Of a stretch of DNA of 64,000 nt, positions 24,947 through 34,725 are shown piece by piece. The stretch lies in the NCBI GenBank assembly GCA_937902315.1, contig CALGUG010000019.1, forward strand, positions 1-64,000, read 5' to 3'. Position numbers and translations under genes: made by a program. The notes under the pieces are model-generated. The model did no database searches. It saw only the letters and a list, made by a program, of their open reading frames with translations, and had not been told where the DNA came from. Within the stretch, counting starts at the first letter, position 1. Every line of letters starts with the position of its first letter. This stretch comes from an uncultured Chloroflexales bacterium. Its GTDB lineage: Bacteria; Chloroflexota; Chloroflexia; Chloroflexales; Chloroflexaceae.

Positions 24947-26986
24947 GTGAGCATAGAAGCAATCCGCAGCCCAGAGCTGCTCGATGAAACCGGAGATCGC
25001 ACCTTTCCAGAGACGGGGCGCAGTCGCGTGGTGATCGAAGGGGTTACGCCCCAGATCGATGCAGGCGCCTTCCCGATCAAGCGAGTGATCGGCGATCGAG
25101 TCGACGTCGAAGCTGATGCTTTCACCGATGGGCATGATGCTATCTCGGTTTTGCTGCTCTATCGCAAGGCGGGCGCCGAGCGTTGGCAAGAAGTTCCGAT
25201 GAGCTTCATCACCAACGATCGCTGGCGTGCCTCCTTCCGCGTCGAAGAGCTTGGACGCTACGAATACACCATTTTGGCTTGGGTCGATCACTTCAAAACT
25301 TGGGCGCGCGATATGGAGAAGCGCCTCGCCGCCGATCAGGTCGCGACTGTCGATCTGCTGATAGGCGAGCAGCTAATTCTCGATGCGGCTCGCTTCGCTT
25401 CTGGAGCCGATGCGACGCGCCTCAAGACCTTTGCGGCTCAACTGCGGGCTGGCGCTGGCGATATCACAGAGCAAGCCCTGTCGCCTGAGCTGGCCGCGTT
25501 GATGGCTCGCTACGCTGAGCGCTCGTTTGCGACCCAGTACGAGCGGATCTTGCAGGTCGAAGTCAATCGCGAGCGCGCGCGCTTCGGAGCTTGGTACGAA
25601 CTCTTCCCCCGTTCGACCTCGAGCGAGCCGGGCAAGCACGGCACCTTCAAAGATGTCGAAAAGCGCCTGCCCTACGTGGCCTCGATGGGCTTCGATGTGC
25701 TCTATCTGCCGCCGATCCACCCGATCGGCTTCACCTTCCGCAAGGGGCGTAACAATACGACCGAAGCGCTCGAAGGCGATGTGGGCAGCCCATGGGCGAT
25801 CGGCTCTAGCGAAGGCGGCCATAAGTCGATTTTGAGCGAGCTGGGCACGCTTGAAGACTTTAAGCATATGCTGGCGGTTGCGGCCGATCTGGGGATCGAG
25901 ATCGCTATGGATATTGCCTTCCAGTGCGCACCCGATCACCCCTATGTCAAAGAACATCCCGAGTGGTTTAAGATCCGCCCCGACGGCACGATTCAGTACG
26001 CCGAAAATCCGCCCAAGAAGTACCAAGACATCTATCCGTTCAACTTCGAGAGCGAAGATTGGCAAGGCTTGTGGGAGGAGCTGAAGAGCGTCTTTATCTT
26101 TTGGTGCGAACAGGGTGTGCGGATTTTCCGGGTCGATAACCCTCATACCAAACCCTTCCCCTTCTGGCAGTGGGTGATCGCCGAGGTCAAGCGCGACTAT
26201 CCCGATACGATCTTCCTTTCGGAAGCCTTTACGCGCCCCAAAGTGCTCTATCGCTTAGCTAAGCTGGGCTTCACTCAGTCTTACAACTACTTCCCATGGC
26301 GCAACACCAAGGCCGAGATCACCGAGTACCTGACTGAGCTGACCACTACCGAGGTCAAGGAGTATTGTGGGCCGAACCTCTGGTCGAATACGCCCGATAT
26401 CTTGACCGAATACCTGCAGTACGGCGGGCGTCCGGCCTTTATGAGCCGTTTGGTTTTGATGGCGACTCTTGGCCCCAGCTATGGCATGTACGGTCCGGCC
26501 TTTGAGCTGTGCGAAAACACGCCGATCGCTCCCGGCAAAGAGGAGTATCTCAACTCAGAGAAGTACGAGATCAAGACTTGGAATTGGGACGATCCCAATA
26601 GCTTGGCGCCCTTGATTACGGTGGTGAATAAGGCCCGACGCGAGCATAAAGCCTTGCAGAGCAACCACAATCTGCGCTTTGTGCCAACCACCAACGATCA
26701 GATCATCGCTTATACCAAGACCAGCGAAGATGGCAGCGATCAGATCTTGGTCGTGGTGAACCTCGACCCCAACTATGTTCAGTCGGCCTTCGTCGATCTG
26801 CCGCTGGGCGAGCTTGGTCTCGACGAGCACCAACCCTATCAAGTACACGACCTGCTGACCGATGCCCGCTATATCTGGCATGGATCGCGCAACTATGTTG
26901 AGCTCAATCCTTCCTATCTTCCGGCGCACCTCTTTGTGATTCGTCGCCGTGTGCGCAGCGAACACGACTTTGATTATTACCTATGA
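24947..26986 (+). CDS. glgE: Alpha-1,4-glucan:maltose-1-phosphate maltosyltransferase
   Basis: 679 aa, GTG start after AAGGGGGAAT. GH13_3 family. N-terminal beta domain (VIEGVTPQIDAGAFPIKR is typical of GlgE), then the TIM barrel: FKDVEKRLPYVASMGFDVLYLPPIHPIG, FRVDNPHTKPFPFW with nucleophile Asp397, and FLSEAFTRPKV with acid Glu426. Adds maltosyl units from alpha-maltose-1-phosphate to alpha-glucan chains. Overlaps the maltokinase start by 4 bp (ATGA). Confidence 0.95.
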   Translation: MSIEAIRSPELLDETGDRTFPETGRSRVVIEGVTPQIDAGAFPIKRVIGDRVDVEADAFTDGHDAISVLLLYRKAGAERWQEVPMSFITNDRWRASFRVEELGRYEYTILAWVDHFKTWARDMEKRLAADQVATVDLLIGEQLILDAARFASGADATRLKTFAAQLRAGAGDITEQALSPELAALMARYAERSFATQYERILQVEVNRERARFGAWYELFPRSTSSEPGKHGTFKDVEKRLPYVASMGFDVLYLPPIHPIGFTFRKGRNNTTEALEGDVGSPWAIGSSEGGHKSILSELGTLEDFKHMLAVAADLGIEIAMDIAFQCAPDHPYVKEHPEWFKIRPDGTIQYAENPPKKYQDIYPFNFESEDWQGLWEELKSVFIFWCEQGVRIFRVDNPHTKPFPFWQWVIAEVKRDYPDTIFLSEAFTRPKVLYRLAKLGFTQSYNYFPWRNTKAEITEYLTELTTTEVKEYCGPNLWSNTPDILTEYLQYGGRPAFMSRLVLMATLGPSYGMYGPAFELCENTPIAPGKEEYLNSEKYEIKTWNWDDPNSLAPLITVVNKARREHKALQSNHNLRFVPTTNDQIIAYTKTSEDGSDQILVVVNLDPNYVQSAFVDLPLGELGLDEHQPYQVHDLLTDARYIWHGSRNYVELNPSYLPAHLFVIRRRVRSEHDFDYYL

Positions 26987-28623
26987 CATACGATCAGCTT
27001 CCGCTTTTGATCAGCAGTGCGGGCTGGGAATCGCTTTTCGCTCTCCAAGAGCGAAAAGCGATCGAGGCTCTGCTGCCAACCTATCTCTATCAACAGCGTT
27101 GGTTTGGTGCCAAGGCGCGTCAGATCACCGCCGCGACGATCGCCGATCTGATTCCTATCGTCTATGCTGATCGAAGCGCCTATCTGTTGTTGATCGAAGT
27201 TGGCTATAGCGAGGGCCAGTCAGATCGTTATGCCCTGTTGTTGGCGCACGCTAGTGAGGACGAGCTAAGCGAACTGCAACCCATCAGATCGAACGCGCTG
27301 CTGGCGCGGGTTCAGAGCAGTACGGGCCTAGGAGTGCTGTTTGACGGCTTGCTCGATCAGCGTTTCAGCGCCGCCCTGCTCTCGTTTATCGAAACAGAGC
27401 GCAGCTTTCAGGGCGAGCGCGGCAGCCTGCGCATCTCGCAGAGCACGGCTTTCTGGCAGTTGCGCGGTCGCGATCAGCAACCCTTGCCCGCCAAAGTGGG
27501 CACCGCCGAACAGAGCAATACATCGTTGATCTATGCCGATCGGCTGATTATGAAGCTTTTTCGGCGTATCGAGGCGGGCATTAACCCCGAGCTAGAGATC
27601 GGGCGCTTTTTGACCAAGCAGGGCCAGTTCAGCCAGATGTCGCACTTGGCCGCTGGTATCGAATACCTCGCGCCGGGCGAGCAGCCAGCCAGTTTGGCGG
27701 TGATGCAAGCCTTTGTGCCCAACCGAGGCGACGCTTGGAGCTACACCATTTCGGAGATTGTGGCCGCCTTCGAGCGCGCTAAAAGCCTCAAGCAGCCGAA
27801 CCGTCCCGCCCAGTCCTTGCTCGAACTGGCCGTTCAGCCCCTGCCCGAGCAAGCCAAGCTGTTGCTAGGCCCCTATCAGCGCGCGGCGGCCCGTTTAGGC
27901 GAGTTGACCGCTCAGTTTCATCGGGCGCTCGCCTCTGACCCTAACGAGCCAGATTTCGCGCCCGAGGCGATGGACGAGCTGGTGCGCCAGCGGCTCGATC
28001 GCGAGTTGAGCGAGCGCGCCCTTCGCACCTTCCAGACCTTACAAGCGCGCATCGAGAGTCTGCCCGTCACGCTTCAGGCCGATGCCCAGCGCATTTTGCA
28101 AGCGCAAGATCGTCTGCTCGGCCGCATTCATACCACTCTCGCGCAACCTTGTTCGGCTCTGCGCATTCGCGTGCACGGCGACTACCACCTTGGTCAGGTG
28201 CTCTATACCGGCAACGATTTTGTGATCATTGACTTTGAAGGAGAGCCGGCTCGTTCTTTGCAAGAGCGACGGCGCAAAAGCTCGCCTTTGCAAGATGTGG
28301 CGGGTATGTTGCGCTCGTTTCACTATGCGCCCTATGCCGTGTTGATGGGCCAAGCGCCTCGCGTGAGCTATTCGTCTGTGGAACTTGCCCAGCTCGAACC
28401 ATGGGCGGCCCGCTGGCATGCTTGGGTTAGCGGCACCTTCCTAAGCAGTTATCTAAAGACCATGCACGGCTCACAGCTTGTGCCCACGCAGGTCAGCGAG
28501 CTACAGGGCTTGCTCGATCTCTACATTTTAGATAAAGCGCTCTACGAGCTGTTGTATGAGCTGAACAATCGCCCCACGTGGGTGCGCATTCCGCTTGAGG
28601 GTCTCTTACAGTTGGGAATCTAG
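26983..28623 (+). CDS. mak: Maltokinase (Mak/Pep2-like)
   Basis: 546 aa. Aminoglycoside-phosphotransferase-like kinase: N-lobe LPTYLYQQRWFGAKARQI (Mak signature), IMKLFRRIEAGINPELEIGRFL, ELTAQFHRAL, then catalytic HGDYHLGQVLYT and metal loop FVIIDFEGEPARSLQERRRKSSPLQDVAGMLRSF. Phosphorylates maltose to maltose-1-phosphate, feeding GlgE. In many genomes Mak is fused or adjacent to trehalose synthase TreS; none lies in this window. Translationally coupled to glgE. Ends 15 bp from the convergent rnpB. Confidence 0.93.
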   Translation: MTYDQLPLLISSAGWESLFALQERKAIEALLPTYLYQQRWFGAKARQITAATIADLIPIVYADRSAYLLLIEVGYSEGQSDRYALLLAHASEDELSELQPIRSNALLARVQSSTGLGVLFDGLLDQRFSAALLSFIETERSFQGERGSLRISQSTAFWQLRGRDQQPLPAKVGTAEQSNTSLIYADRLIMKLFRRIEAGINPELEIGRFLTKQGQFSQMSHLAAGIEYLAPGEQPASLAVMQAFVPNRGDAWSYTISEIVAAFERAKSLKQPNRPAQSLLELAVQPLPEQAKLLLGPYQRAAARLGELTAQFHRALASDPNEPDFAPEAMDELVRQRLDRELSERALRTFQTLQARIESLPVTLQADAQRILQAQDRLLGRIHTTLAQPCSALRIRVHGDYHLGQVLYTGNDFVIIDFEGEPARSLQERRRKSSPLQDVAGMLRSFHYAPYAVLMGQAPRVSYSSVELAQLEPWAARWHAWVSGTFLSSYLKTMHGSQLVPTQVSELQGLLDLYILDKALYELLYELNNRPTWVRIPLEGLLQLGI

Positions 28624-28637
28624 GTGAGAGTGAGGGA

Positions 28638-29090
28638 TGGCGCTGGTAACGATACCCCCGATTCTGTCGTGTGTCGTCATCTCTCTCTCCGCATTGCGGA
28701 GGCCATTCCTAGCTTGCTGGGTGTTACCCAGCCTCGCCGTCCTGGCGGCGATGCGAATAGACGGGTTGGTACAAACGTATGCTGCGCCGAAACGCATCAT
28801 ACTCCCAATGATGAGCCTATCCCACGCACCTTGCTCCCCATCAGCTAGCGCGGTCGCCTAGCCGCTGACATTGCTGCCAACGCTGGCCGGCTCTTACCCG
28901 GCCCTTTCACTCCTTACCGATCGCTCGGCGGACCTGCTCTCTGTTGCCGTCTTGCGTCACAAGTCGCTTGCGCTTCTTGTGCCCTCGCTTGCTGTTTCAC
29001 GAGGTAGCCTTCTGAACCAAACGGTTCAGGCGAGGAGTCGGGAAGTTCCTCTGAGGATTGCTCCCCAGCGACGACATATTACCAGCGCCA
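28638..29090 (-). ncRNA. rnpB: RNase P RNA
   Basis: About 453 nt on the minus strand. The ends pair as helix P1 (5' TGGCGCTGGTAA at 29090, 3' TTACCAGCGCCA ending 28638). In order: AGAGGAACTTCCCGACTCC (conserved region I/P4, 29034-29052), GCAACAGAGAGCA (28935-28947, identical to E. coli M1 RNA), AAGGAGTGAAAGGG with GGTAAGAGCC (regions II/III), GAGCAAGG, and ACGACAGAATCGG (region V/P4', 28658-28670). Catalytic RNA that trims tRNA 5' ends. A -10 box lies at the right distance. Position of ends is set by P1 and may be off by a few bases. Confidence 0.95.
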
Positions 29091-29098
29091 CTTTTCCT

Positions 29099-29104
29099 AT
29101 TATA
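29099..29104 (-). promoter_or_regulatory. -10 element of rnpB
   Basis: TATAAT on the minus strand, about 8 bp before the inferred rnpB 5' end. The -35 region is not recognisable. Confidence 0.6.
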
Positions 29105-29184
29105 GCATGCCGAGGCCTCTTCGCTGTTAGAGCCATATGCGCCATACGCTTGTTTTGGCAATTCTGCTTGATACGTTCAGCCAT

Positions 29185-29445
29185 CCAGCGGCGAGCTCTT
29201 GACCCTCCATTCGATCCCTAGCGCGTCCGCCTACGGCTACAAGCATCCTTGCCTCTCAAACGAGCGAATCGCCTGCGGCAGCGTAGAGCGTGGCTTTTCG
29301 TTGATCTTCGCTTTGCCACACAGCGAATCACTGCGCACGCAGCGCAAGGATCGCCTGTATGGATGGGCGACGATTTTGGTAGCCGTAGGCGGACGCGCTT
29401 ATGGTCGGTTGGCAGGAGAGGAACTTTTTCGCCAGTGTTGAGGAC
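29185..29445. repeat. Family A inverted pair (MITE-like)
   Basis: Cores at 29222-29239 (complement) and 29380-29397 (direct) face each other; outer arms CAGCGGCGAGC...and ...TTTTTCGCCAGTG. The interior has no ORF of note. Lies between rnpB and the end of the PAS-STAS gene. Confidence 0.75.
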
Positions 29446-29477
29446 AGATACTATAGCGTAAAATGAGCTTAGAGATG

Positions 29478-29503
29478 AGAGAGAGCGTGTGTAGGCTCTC
29501 TCT
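29478..29503 (-). terminator. Terminator-like hairpin after the PAS-STAS gene
   Basis: AGAGAGAGC (29478-29486) pairs with GCTCTCTCT (29495-29503), 8-base loop. 11 bp past the stop at 29514. No T tract on the minus strand, so only moderate support. Confidence 0.5.
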
Positions 29504-29513
29504 CTTTGAGCGT

Positions 29514-30785
29514 TTAGATCAACGAAAATGGGTTGCCCGTATTGTCGTTGAGCGATTGCAGGGCTTGGCGGATGCCACTTTGCAGCGTCGCTTGGGTTTC
29601 GATCGATTCGAGCCCGAGATCGAAGGCGACCAGCGTTTGGGCGACTTCGGCGCGAATGCCCGTCAGCATCATACGCGCGCCCAGCAGGCCGACCGCCCGC
29701 GCGATGCGCAGCAGGGTGTCGGCGATATCGGCGTCGATATAGGGCACACCGGTGATGTCGAGGATAACGATCTCGGCGGCGTACTGCACCACGCCTTCGA
29801 GCAAGCTCTCCATGGCCTGTTGAGCCCGGCTGGTGTCGATACGCCCGATCAACGGCATAACAAGGATCGAATCGGTCAGCGGAATAATCGGTGTGCTCAG
29901 TTCGCGCAACATCATCTGTTGCGTTTCGATCAGCTCTTGTTGCAGGCGCGAATGTTCTTGTTCTTGGCTGAGCTCTTTGCTGATGTCGCGCAGAATGCCG
30001 GGCACTGCGATCAGCTGGCCATTATCATCAACGATCGCAAAGACGGTGAGATGGCCGACAAATGGGTCGCCTATCGTGCGCTGAAACTCGATTAAACCCG
30101 ACCACATTCCATCTTTTGCGATCCCTTCAAAGATGGGATCGAACTCTTCTGTGTTTTTGATAAACTCTTTTATGTTGCGACCGACCGCAGAACTTTCGAG
30201 CACTAAAGACTGATGAAAACTTGGGTTGGCGTACGTGATCTTACCCTGACTATCGGTAACCGCGATCGCATCGGGCGTTTTTTCGGCCAAAATAGTAAAG
30301 AGCTGCGACTCGAGCTGCTGCTGAGAGACAGCTTCGTTCAGCTGCTTGTGACGTTGCTGCTGCTTTTCCATCCAGTCGATCAGATGGTTATTTTGGGCAT
30401 CGATCAGCTCTTCGATGATCTGCTCGAGCAGCATAATCGTCGGGCGGTCATGGCGAATCAGAAAAGGGCGGAAAGCAGGTCGTAGGGTGTGTCTCACGCC
30501 TTTAAAGTAGATGGGGATCTCGGTGAAGTTGATCTTTACACTGGCCAGCGCTCCATCGATGAAGATGCGTGTAAAGGGTTTATCGCCCTTTTGCTCGATC
30601 AGCACTGCCATGTGGTCGAGCGTCGTTTGAATGATAAGGTTCTGCTGTTCAGGGCTTGCTTGGCTATATGAAGGTAGATGGTGTCGGAAAAAGGTTTGGA
30701 GTCTTTCGCTAATCTCGGCCTTTTCGTGCATGAAGTGTTCTTGAACGCTTGTAGGATTTGGTGCGGGATTAGGAGGGTTTTCCAT
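29514..30785 (-). CDS. PAS-STAS signalling protein (RsbR-like)
   Basis: 423 aa. N-terminal helical region (1-150), PAS domain (about 150-270: DAIAVTDSQGKITYANPSFHQSL), a short coiled coil rich in Gln/Glu, then a STAS domain (about 300-410) of RsbR type: LSTPIIPLTDSILVMPLIG, LDITGVPYIDADIADTLLR and MLTGIRAEVAQTLV. The Thr in DITG and in LTGI match the phosphorylated positions of RsbR-family stressosome proteins. Likely part of a stress-signalling complex; partner RsbS/RsbT genes are not nearby. Confidence 0.85.
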   Translation of the reverse strand: MENPPNPAPNPTSVQEHFMHEKAEISERLQTFFRHHLPSYSQASPEQQNLIIQTTLDHMAVLIEQKGDKPFTRIFIDGALASVKINFTEIPIYFKGVRHTLRPAFRPFLIRHDRPTIMLLEQIIEELIDAQNNHLIDWMEKQQQRHKQLNEAVSQQQLESQLFTILAEKTPDAIAVTDSQGKITYANPSFHQSLVLESSAVGRNIKEFIKNTEEFDPIFEGIAKDGMWSGLIEFQRTIGDPFVGHLTVFAIVDDNGQLIAVPGILRDISKELSQEQEHSRLQQELIETQQMMLRELSTPIIPLTDSILVMPLIGRIDTSRAQQAMESLLEGVVQYAAEIVILDITGVPYIDADIADTLLRIARAVGLLGARMMLTGIRAEVAQTLVAFDLGLESIETQATLQSGIRQALQSLNDNTGNPFSLI

Positions 30786-31037
30786 AAAACCAGTACCTCG
30801 TAATCTAATAGAGAGATCTCTCTTCGTTGAGACGTGGATCGCGTGTTAGATCTATCTTTCGAGAAGTCGGACCTCGATTAGCGGGAGCTACAGTAGCTAA
30901 AAAAACCAGTCTCAGACAGTGGTTTCGTAATTATAAACTAAATTTCCAGTTTTTTCTTTGTCAAGTATACGTAAAATGTCATAATAAATTATAAATTTAA
31001 ACGAATGAGGTTTGCGGATTTAGCTTTTAGAACGAAT
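30786..31037. other. A+T-rich intergenic region
   Basis: Between the divergent PAS-STAS and SbcC-like genes; 30900-31000 is markedly A+T-rich. No repeat family member or RNA gene seen. Probably holds the PAS-STAS promoter. Confidence 0.35.
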
Positions 31038-31066
31038 TTGCTGTTCAAACCTGAGCATAGTATAAT
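31038..31066 (+). promoter_or_regulatory. Sigma70-like promoter for the SbcC-like gene
   Basis: TTGCTG (31038-31043), 17-bp spacer, TATAAT (31061-31066). Start near 31073, leader about 140 nt. Confidence 0.75.
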
Positions 31067-31215
31067 GGCTCAGACTGACTTCTTGGGCCTAGGGACGCTA
31101 ATCTATACCGAAGTAGGCATTGCAAAAGCAACGAACTCTTGTTTATTTTGAATTCTCAAAAATGTATTATAACTGCAGTGTGCAAGCGTGGACTGATCGA
31201 TAGGGAGTGCTGCTC

Positions 31216-34200
31216 ATGATTCCTCAGACGCTGAGTGTGCGAAACTTTATGTGTTATCGCGAAGATGTGCCCGAATTACGCCTCGATGGTATCGACATCG
31301 CGTGTCTGTCGGGCGAGAACGGGGCTGGCAAGTCGGCCTTGCTCGACGCGATCACTTGGGTGTTGTGGGGCAAGGCGCGCATGAGCGATGAGGAGTTACT
31401 CGCCATCGGCGCTAACGAGATGGAGGTCGAGCTGGTCTTTAGCTTGGGCGGCCAAGACTATCGCGTTATTCGTAAGTATCAGCGCGGGAGCGGCAGGCGT
31501 AGTGGCAAAAGCTCGCTCGATCTGCAGGTGCGCAACCAAGGCGTCTGGAAGGCAATCGGCGAGTTGCAGATTCGCCAAACCGAAGAGAAGATTGTCGATC
31601 TCTTGCGCATGAAGTACGACACCTTCATCAACTCAGCTTTTCTTTTGCAGGGTCGCGCCGATGAGTTTACGCGCAAGGCACCCTCTGAGCGCAAACAGGT
31701 CTTGGCCGATATCCTCGACTTAAAAGAGTACGCCGATCTCGAGCAAAAGGCTAAGGAGCGCGTTAAGCAGCTTCACGACAAGATCAAAGGTGTTGAATCG
31801 CTGATCGAACACTTGCAGCTTCAGGCCGACAAGCGCCCGATCTATCAAGATGCTTTCGATCGCGCTTCTCAGTGGGTCGCCGAATTGAATGAGGCGCTCG
31901 AGCGCGCCAACCAGCGTTTGCAGCGCGCCCAAGAGCAGATGCGCGAGCTGGAAGATGCCGAACGTCTGCGGCGCGAACGCCAAGCCCAGATCGAGAAGCT
32001 ACGCGTCGAGCAGGCCCAAGACGAGCAGAGACGCAACGAACTGCAGGCCACCATCGCCCAAGCCGAAGATTTGCTGGCGCGGCGCGACGCGATTATGGAA
32101 GGGATCGCCAGTTTGAACCAGGCTCGCAAAGAGCTGGCCCGCCTAGAGAGCCTGCGCGACCGTTTCGACGAACTGAACGAGCGGCGCAAAGATCTCAAGC
32201 TGCAGTTGCTCGAAGAGCATAACAGCCTGAAGAGCCGCATCGAGCTGGCTCGCAACGAACTCAAGCGCTTGCAGACCCGCGCCCAGCAGTACGAGACCCA
32301 AGTGCGCGAGCTAGAGCAGAACGAGCAGCAGTTGGTCGAGCTGGCGCCCTTGGCCCAGCAGCGCGACGAACTGTTGAAGCAACGCGAGACGCTCGAAGCG
32401 CAGTTGAGCCGCCACAACAGCCTGAGCTTGCGGCGCGAGCAATTGCTCAAGCGCATCGAGATGCGGCGCGAGTCCTTGGTGGCGACCCGCGAAGAGAATC
32501 AGCGTTTGCTGCGCCGTCTCGATAACGACTTGGCTCAGTTGCCGCGTCTGCAGAGCGAGTTAAACGAGGCTCTGCAACAGCGCGATCTGCTGGAGAATGA
32601 GCAGCAGCAGTTGCAGCAGTTCAAGCAAGACGAGCAGCAGTTGGCCCAAGAAGAGATCGACCACAGTTCGCTGTGTAAGAGCATTCAAACCCAAGCCGAA
32701 GCGCTCAAAGAACGCAAAAATATGCTCTCAAGCGATGATCCGAGCTGTCCGGTCTGCGGCAGCGAGCTAGGTCACGATGGGGTCGAGCAGGTGCGCGCCC
32801 ACTACGACGAAGAGCTGCAACAGTTGCGTGTCGACTATCAGAGCGCTAAAAAGCACGCCGACCAGAGCAAACAGCGTCGCGCCGCCCTGCTCGAAGAGAT
32901 TCAAACGCTCGAAGCGCAGATCGCTCAGCGTTTGCAAATCGTGGCCAAGATCGGCGAATTGCAGAAGTCGCTCGAGCGTTTGGCGAGCGTGCAAGACGAG
33001 CGCGCAAAGGTTCAGGAGACTTTAGACTCGGTTGTGAGCCAAATCGAGGCCAAAGATTTCGATCAGGAGGCTCAGCAAGAGCTGGCTGATCTGCAAGCCG
33101 AGATCGTCGCTCTGGGTGGCGATACAGCCGCCTTGGAGAGCGAGCGGCGCAAACTCGATCAAACGTTGCGTGGGCTTGAAAGCCAACTGCGCCAGCAGAA
33201 TGTGCTGGAGGGTGCGATCACACAGCGCCGCCGCGAACTGGAGCTGTTGCGAGACGAGATCGCGGCCCTGCCCGAGCAGGAGGCGACCTTGGCCAGCTTA
33301 GAGACTCAGTTAGCCGAAAATGATTATGCTCACGACATCCGTGCCCAGGGCAAGGCGATCGAGGCCGAGATTCAGGCGCTCGGCTACGATAAACAGCTCT
33401 TCGATGAGACACGAGCGCTGGTTGAGGAGCTTTCTCCTTGGCAAGAGCAACAGCAGCAGTTGAGCAGCGCCGACCAGCAGATCGAGCTAAGCCGTTTTCG
33501 CTTGGGCGACGTGGCGGCTCGCATCGAACAGCGCCAGGCCGAGATCGAGCAGCTCACCCTGCAGATCCAAGAGCTTGAGGCCAAAGTGCGGGCCTTGCGG
33601 GGCGCTGCTGCCGAACGCGAGCAGGCTGAGTTGGAAGAGCGCAAGCTGAAGCGCGATCTGGCCGTCGCTCAGCGCGATCTGGGTGAAGCCGAGGCCAACC
33701 TTAAACTCGCGGTCGAAGCCGATGCCCAGTTGATGGAGCAGGAGAACGAGCGGCGGGCCTTGTTGGAGCGCCATAGCATTATGGCCGAGCTGGCCGAAGC
33801 CTATGGCAAAAAGGGTGTGCAGGCTATGCTGATCGAGACTTCGATCCCCGAGATCGAGCGCGAGGCCAATGCGCTTTTGGGCCGCATGACCGACAACCAG
33901 ATGCATGTTTCGGTCGAGACGCAGCGCGAAACCAAGAAGGGCGATACCCAAGAGACGCTCGAGATTAAGATCGCCGATACGCTCGGCACCCGCACCTACG
34001 ACGCCTTTTCGGGCGGCGAGTCATTCCGTGTCAACTTCGCTATTCGCATCGCGATGTCAAAGCTGCTAGCGCGGCGGGCCGGAGCACGCCTCGAAACCTT
34101 GGTGATCGACGAGGGCTTTGGCGCGCTGGATACCCGTGGACGCGAGCGTTTGGTCGAAGCGATCAGCAGCGTGCGCAACGACTTCAAGCGCATCTTGGTG

Positions 34201-34290
34201 ATCACCCACATTCAAGAGCTGAAAGATCTCTTCCCGACCCAGATCGAGATCACCAAAACCCAAAACGGCAGCGTTTGGCAGATTGTCTAA
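31216..34290 (+). CDS. sbcC: SbcC/Rad50-like ATPase
   Basis: 1024 aa from ATG 31216 (AGGGAGTG upstream; a GTG at 31207 overlaps the RBS). SMC-like: LSVRNFMCYRE, Walker A GENGAGKSALLDAITWVLWG, two long coiled-coil arms (about 180-500 and 540-830, Glu/Gln/Arg-rich), zinc hook CPVCG at 511-515, signature AFSGGESFRVNFAIRIAMSK, and Walker B LVIDEGFGALD. Works with the SbcD/Mre11 nuclease on DNA ends and hairpins. sbcD is not adjacent on either side, which is unusual. Confidence 0.93.
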   Translation: MIPQTLSVRNFMCYREDVPELRLDGIDIACLSGENGAGKSALLDAITWVLWGKARMSDEELLAIGANEMEVELVFSLGGQDYRVIRKYQRGSGRRSGKSSLDLQVRNQGVWKAIGELQIRQTEEKIVDLLRMKYDTFINSAFLLQGRADEFTRKAPSERKQVLADILDLKEYADLEQKAKERVKQLHDKIKGVESLIEHLQLQADKRPIYQDAFDRASQWVAELNEALERANQRLQRAQEQMRELEDAERLRRERQAQIEKLRVEQAQDEQRRNELQATIAQAEDLLARRDAIMEGIASLNQARKELARLESLRDRFDELNERRKDLKLQLLEEHNSLKSRIELARNELKRLQTRAQQYETQVRELEQNEQQLVELAPLAQQRDELLKQRETLEAQLSRHNSLSLRREQLLKRIEMRRESLVATREENQRLLRRLDNDLAQLPRLQSELNEALQQRDLLENEQQQLQQFKQDEQQLAQEEIDHSSLCKSIQTQAEALKERKNMLSSDDPSCPVCGSELGHDGVEQVRAHYDEELQQLRVDYQSAKKHADQSKQRRAALLEEIQTLEAQIAQRLQIVAKIGELQKSLERLASVQDERAKVQETLDSVVSQIEAKDFDQEAQQELADLQAEIVALGGDTAALESERRKLDQTLRGLESQLRQQNVLEGAITQRRRELELLRDEIAALPEQEATLASLETQLAENDYAHDIRAQGKAIEAEIQALGYDKQLFDETRALVEELSPWQEQQQQLSSADQQIELSRFRLGDVAARIEQRQAEIEQLTLQIQELEAKVRALRGAAAEREQAELEERKLKRDLAVAQRDLGEAEANLKLAVEADAQLMEQENERRALLERHSIMAELAEAYGKKGVQAMLIETSIPEIEREANALLGRMTDNQMHVSVETQRETKKGDTQETLEIKIADTLGTRTYDAFSGGESFRVNFAIRIAMSKLLARRAGARLETLVIDEGFGALDTRGRERLVEAISSVRNDFKRILVITHIQELKDLFPTQIEITKTQNGSVWQIV

Positions 34291-34296
34291 GCTCGC

Positions 34297-34648
34297 AAGT
34301 GGCGGCTAGGGTTTGTCCCAAAAGGAAGCTTCTTGGCGCGTCCGCCTACGGCTACCAACATCCCGCCCAACAAATGTGGCTTGTAGCTGTGTGCCGAAGA
34401 CCTCCCCAAAGCCGACGATGCACAAAGAGACCCGTTCCGCTCTGCCGAAGGCCAAAGAGAAAATGAACAAACGGATGTTGTATAACTACGCCTCTACCAG
34501 TTCTGGTAGAGGCGTCTTTGGGCGATGGGCAGCGAAACGCAAGCTGCGAAGTGCTGCCTGTTTGAGTGGGCGACAACCTGATAGCCGAAGGCGGACGCGC
34601 CAGGGATCGAATGGATGCGAGAGACCTCGTCGCCAGCGCAAGCTAACA
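34297..34648. repeat. Family A inverted pair surrounding a family B fragment
   Basis: Left core at 34337-34354 (complement), right core TAGCCGAAGGCGGACGCG at 34582-34599. The left unit starts just after the sbcC stop. Between them is a reversed family B fragment (GACCCGTTCCGCTCTGCCGAAGG... ending ACGGATGTTGTAT, 34430-34483) and then a terminator hairpin. Confidence 0.75.
34488..34515 (+). terminator. Hairpin, probable displaced terminator of sbcC
   Basis: ACGCCTCTACCAG (34488-34500) pairs perfectly with CTGGTAGAGGCGT (34503-34515), followed by CTTTG. It lies 200 bp after the sbcC stop with repeat units between. Confidence 0.6.
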
Positions 34649-34725
34649 AGACACACGCCTGTTTGCTGCCAGTCGATCGCTTGATCTGTACGAGCGTAAA
34701 ACACACAACCTGATAACGCGGAGTG

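Noticed and set aside
28624..29221. Small plus-strand ORFs in the gap after mak
   Set aside because: They are antisense to rnpB; no RBS or motif.
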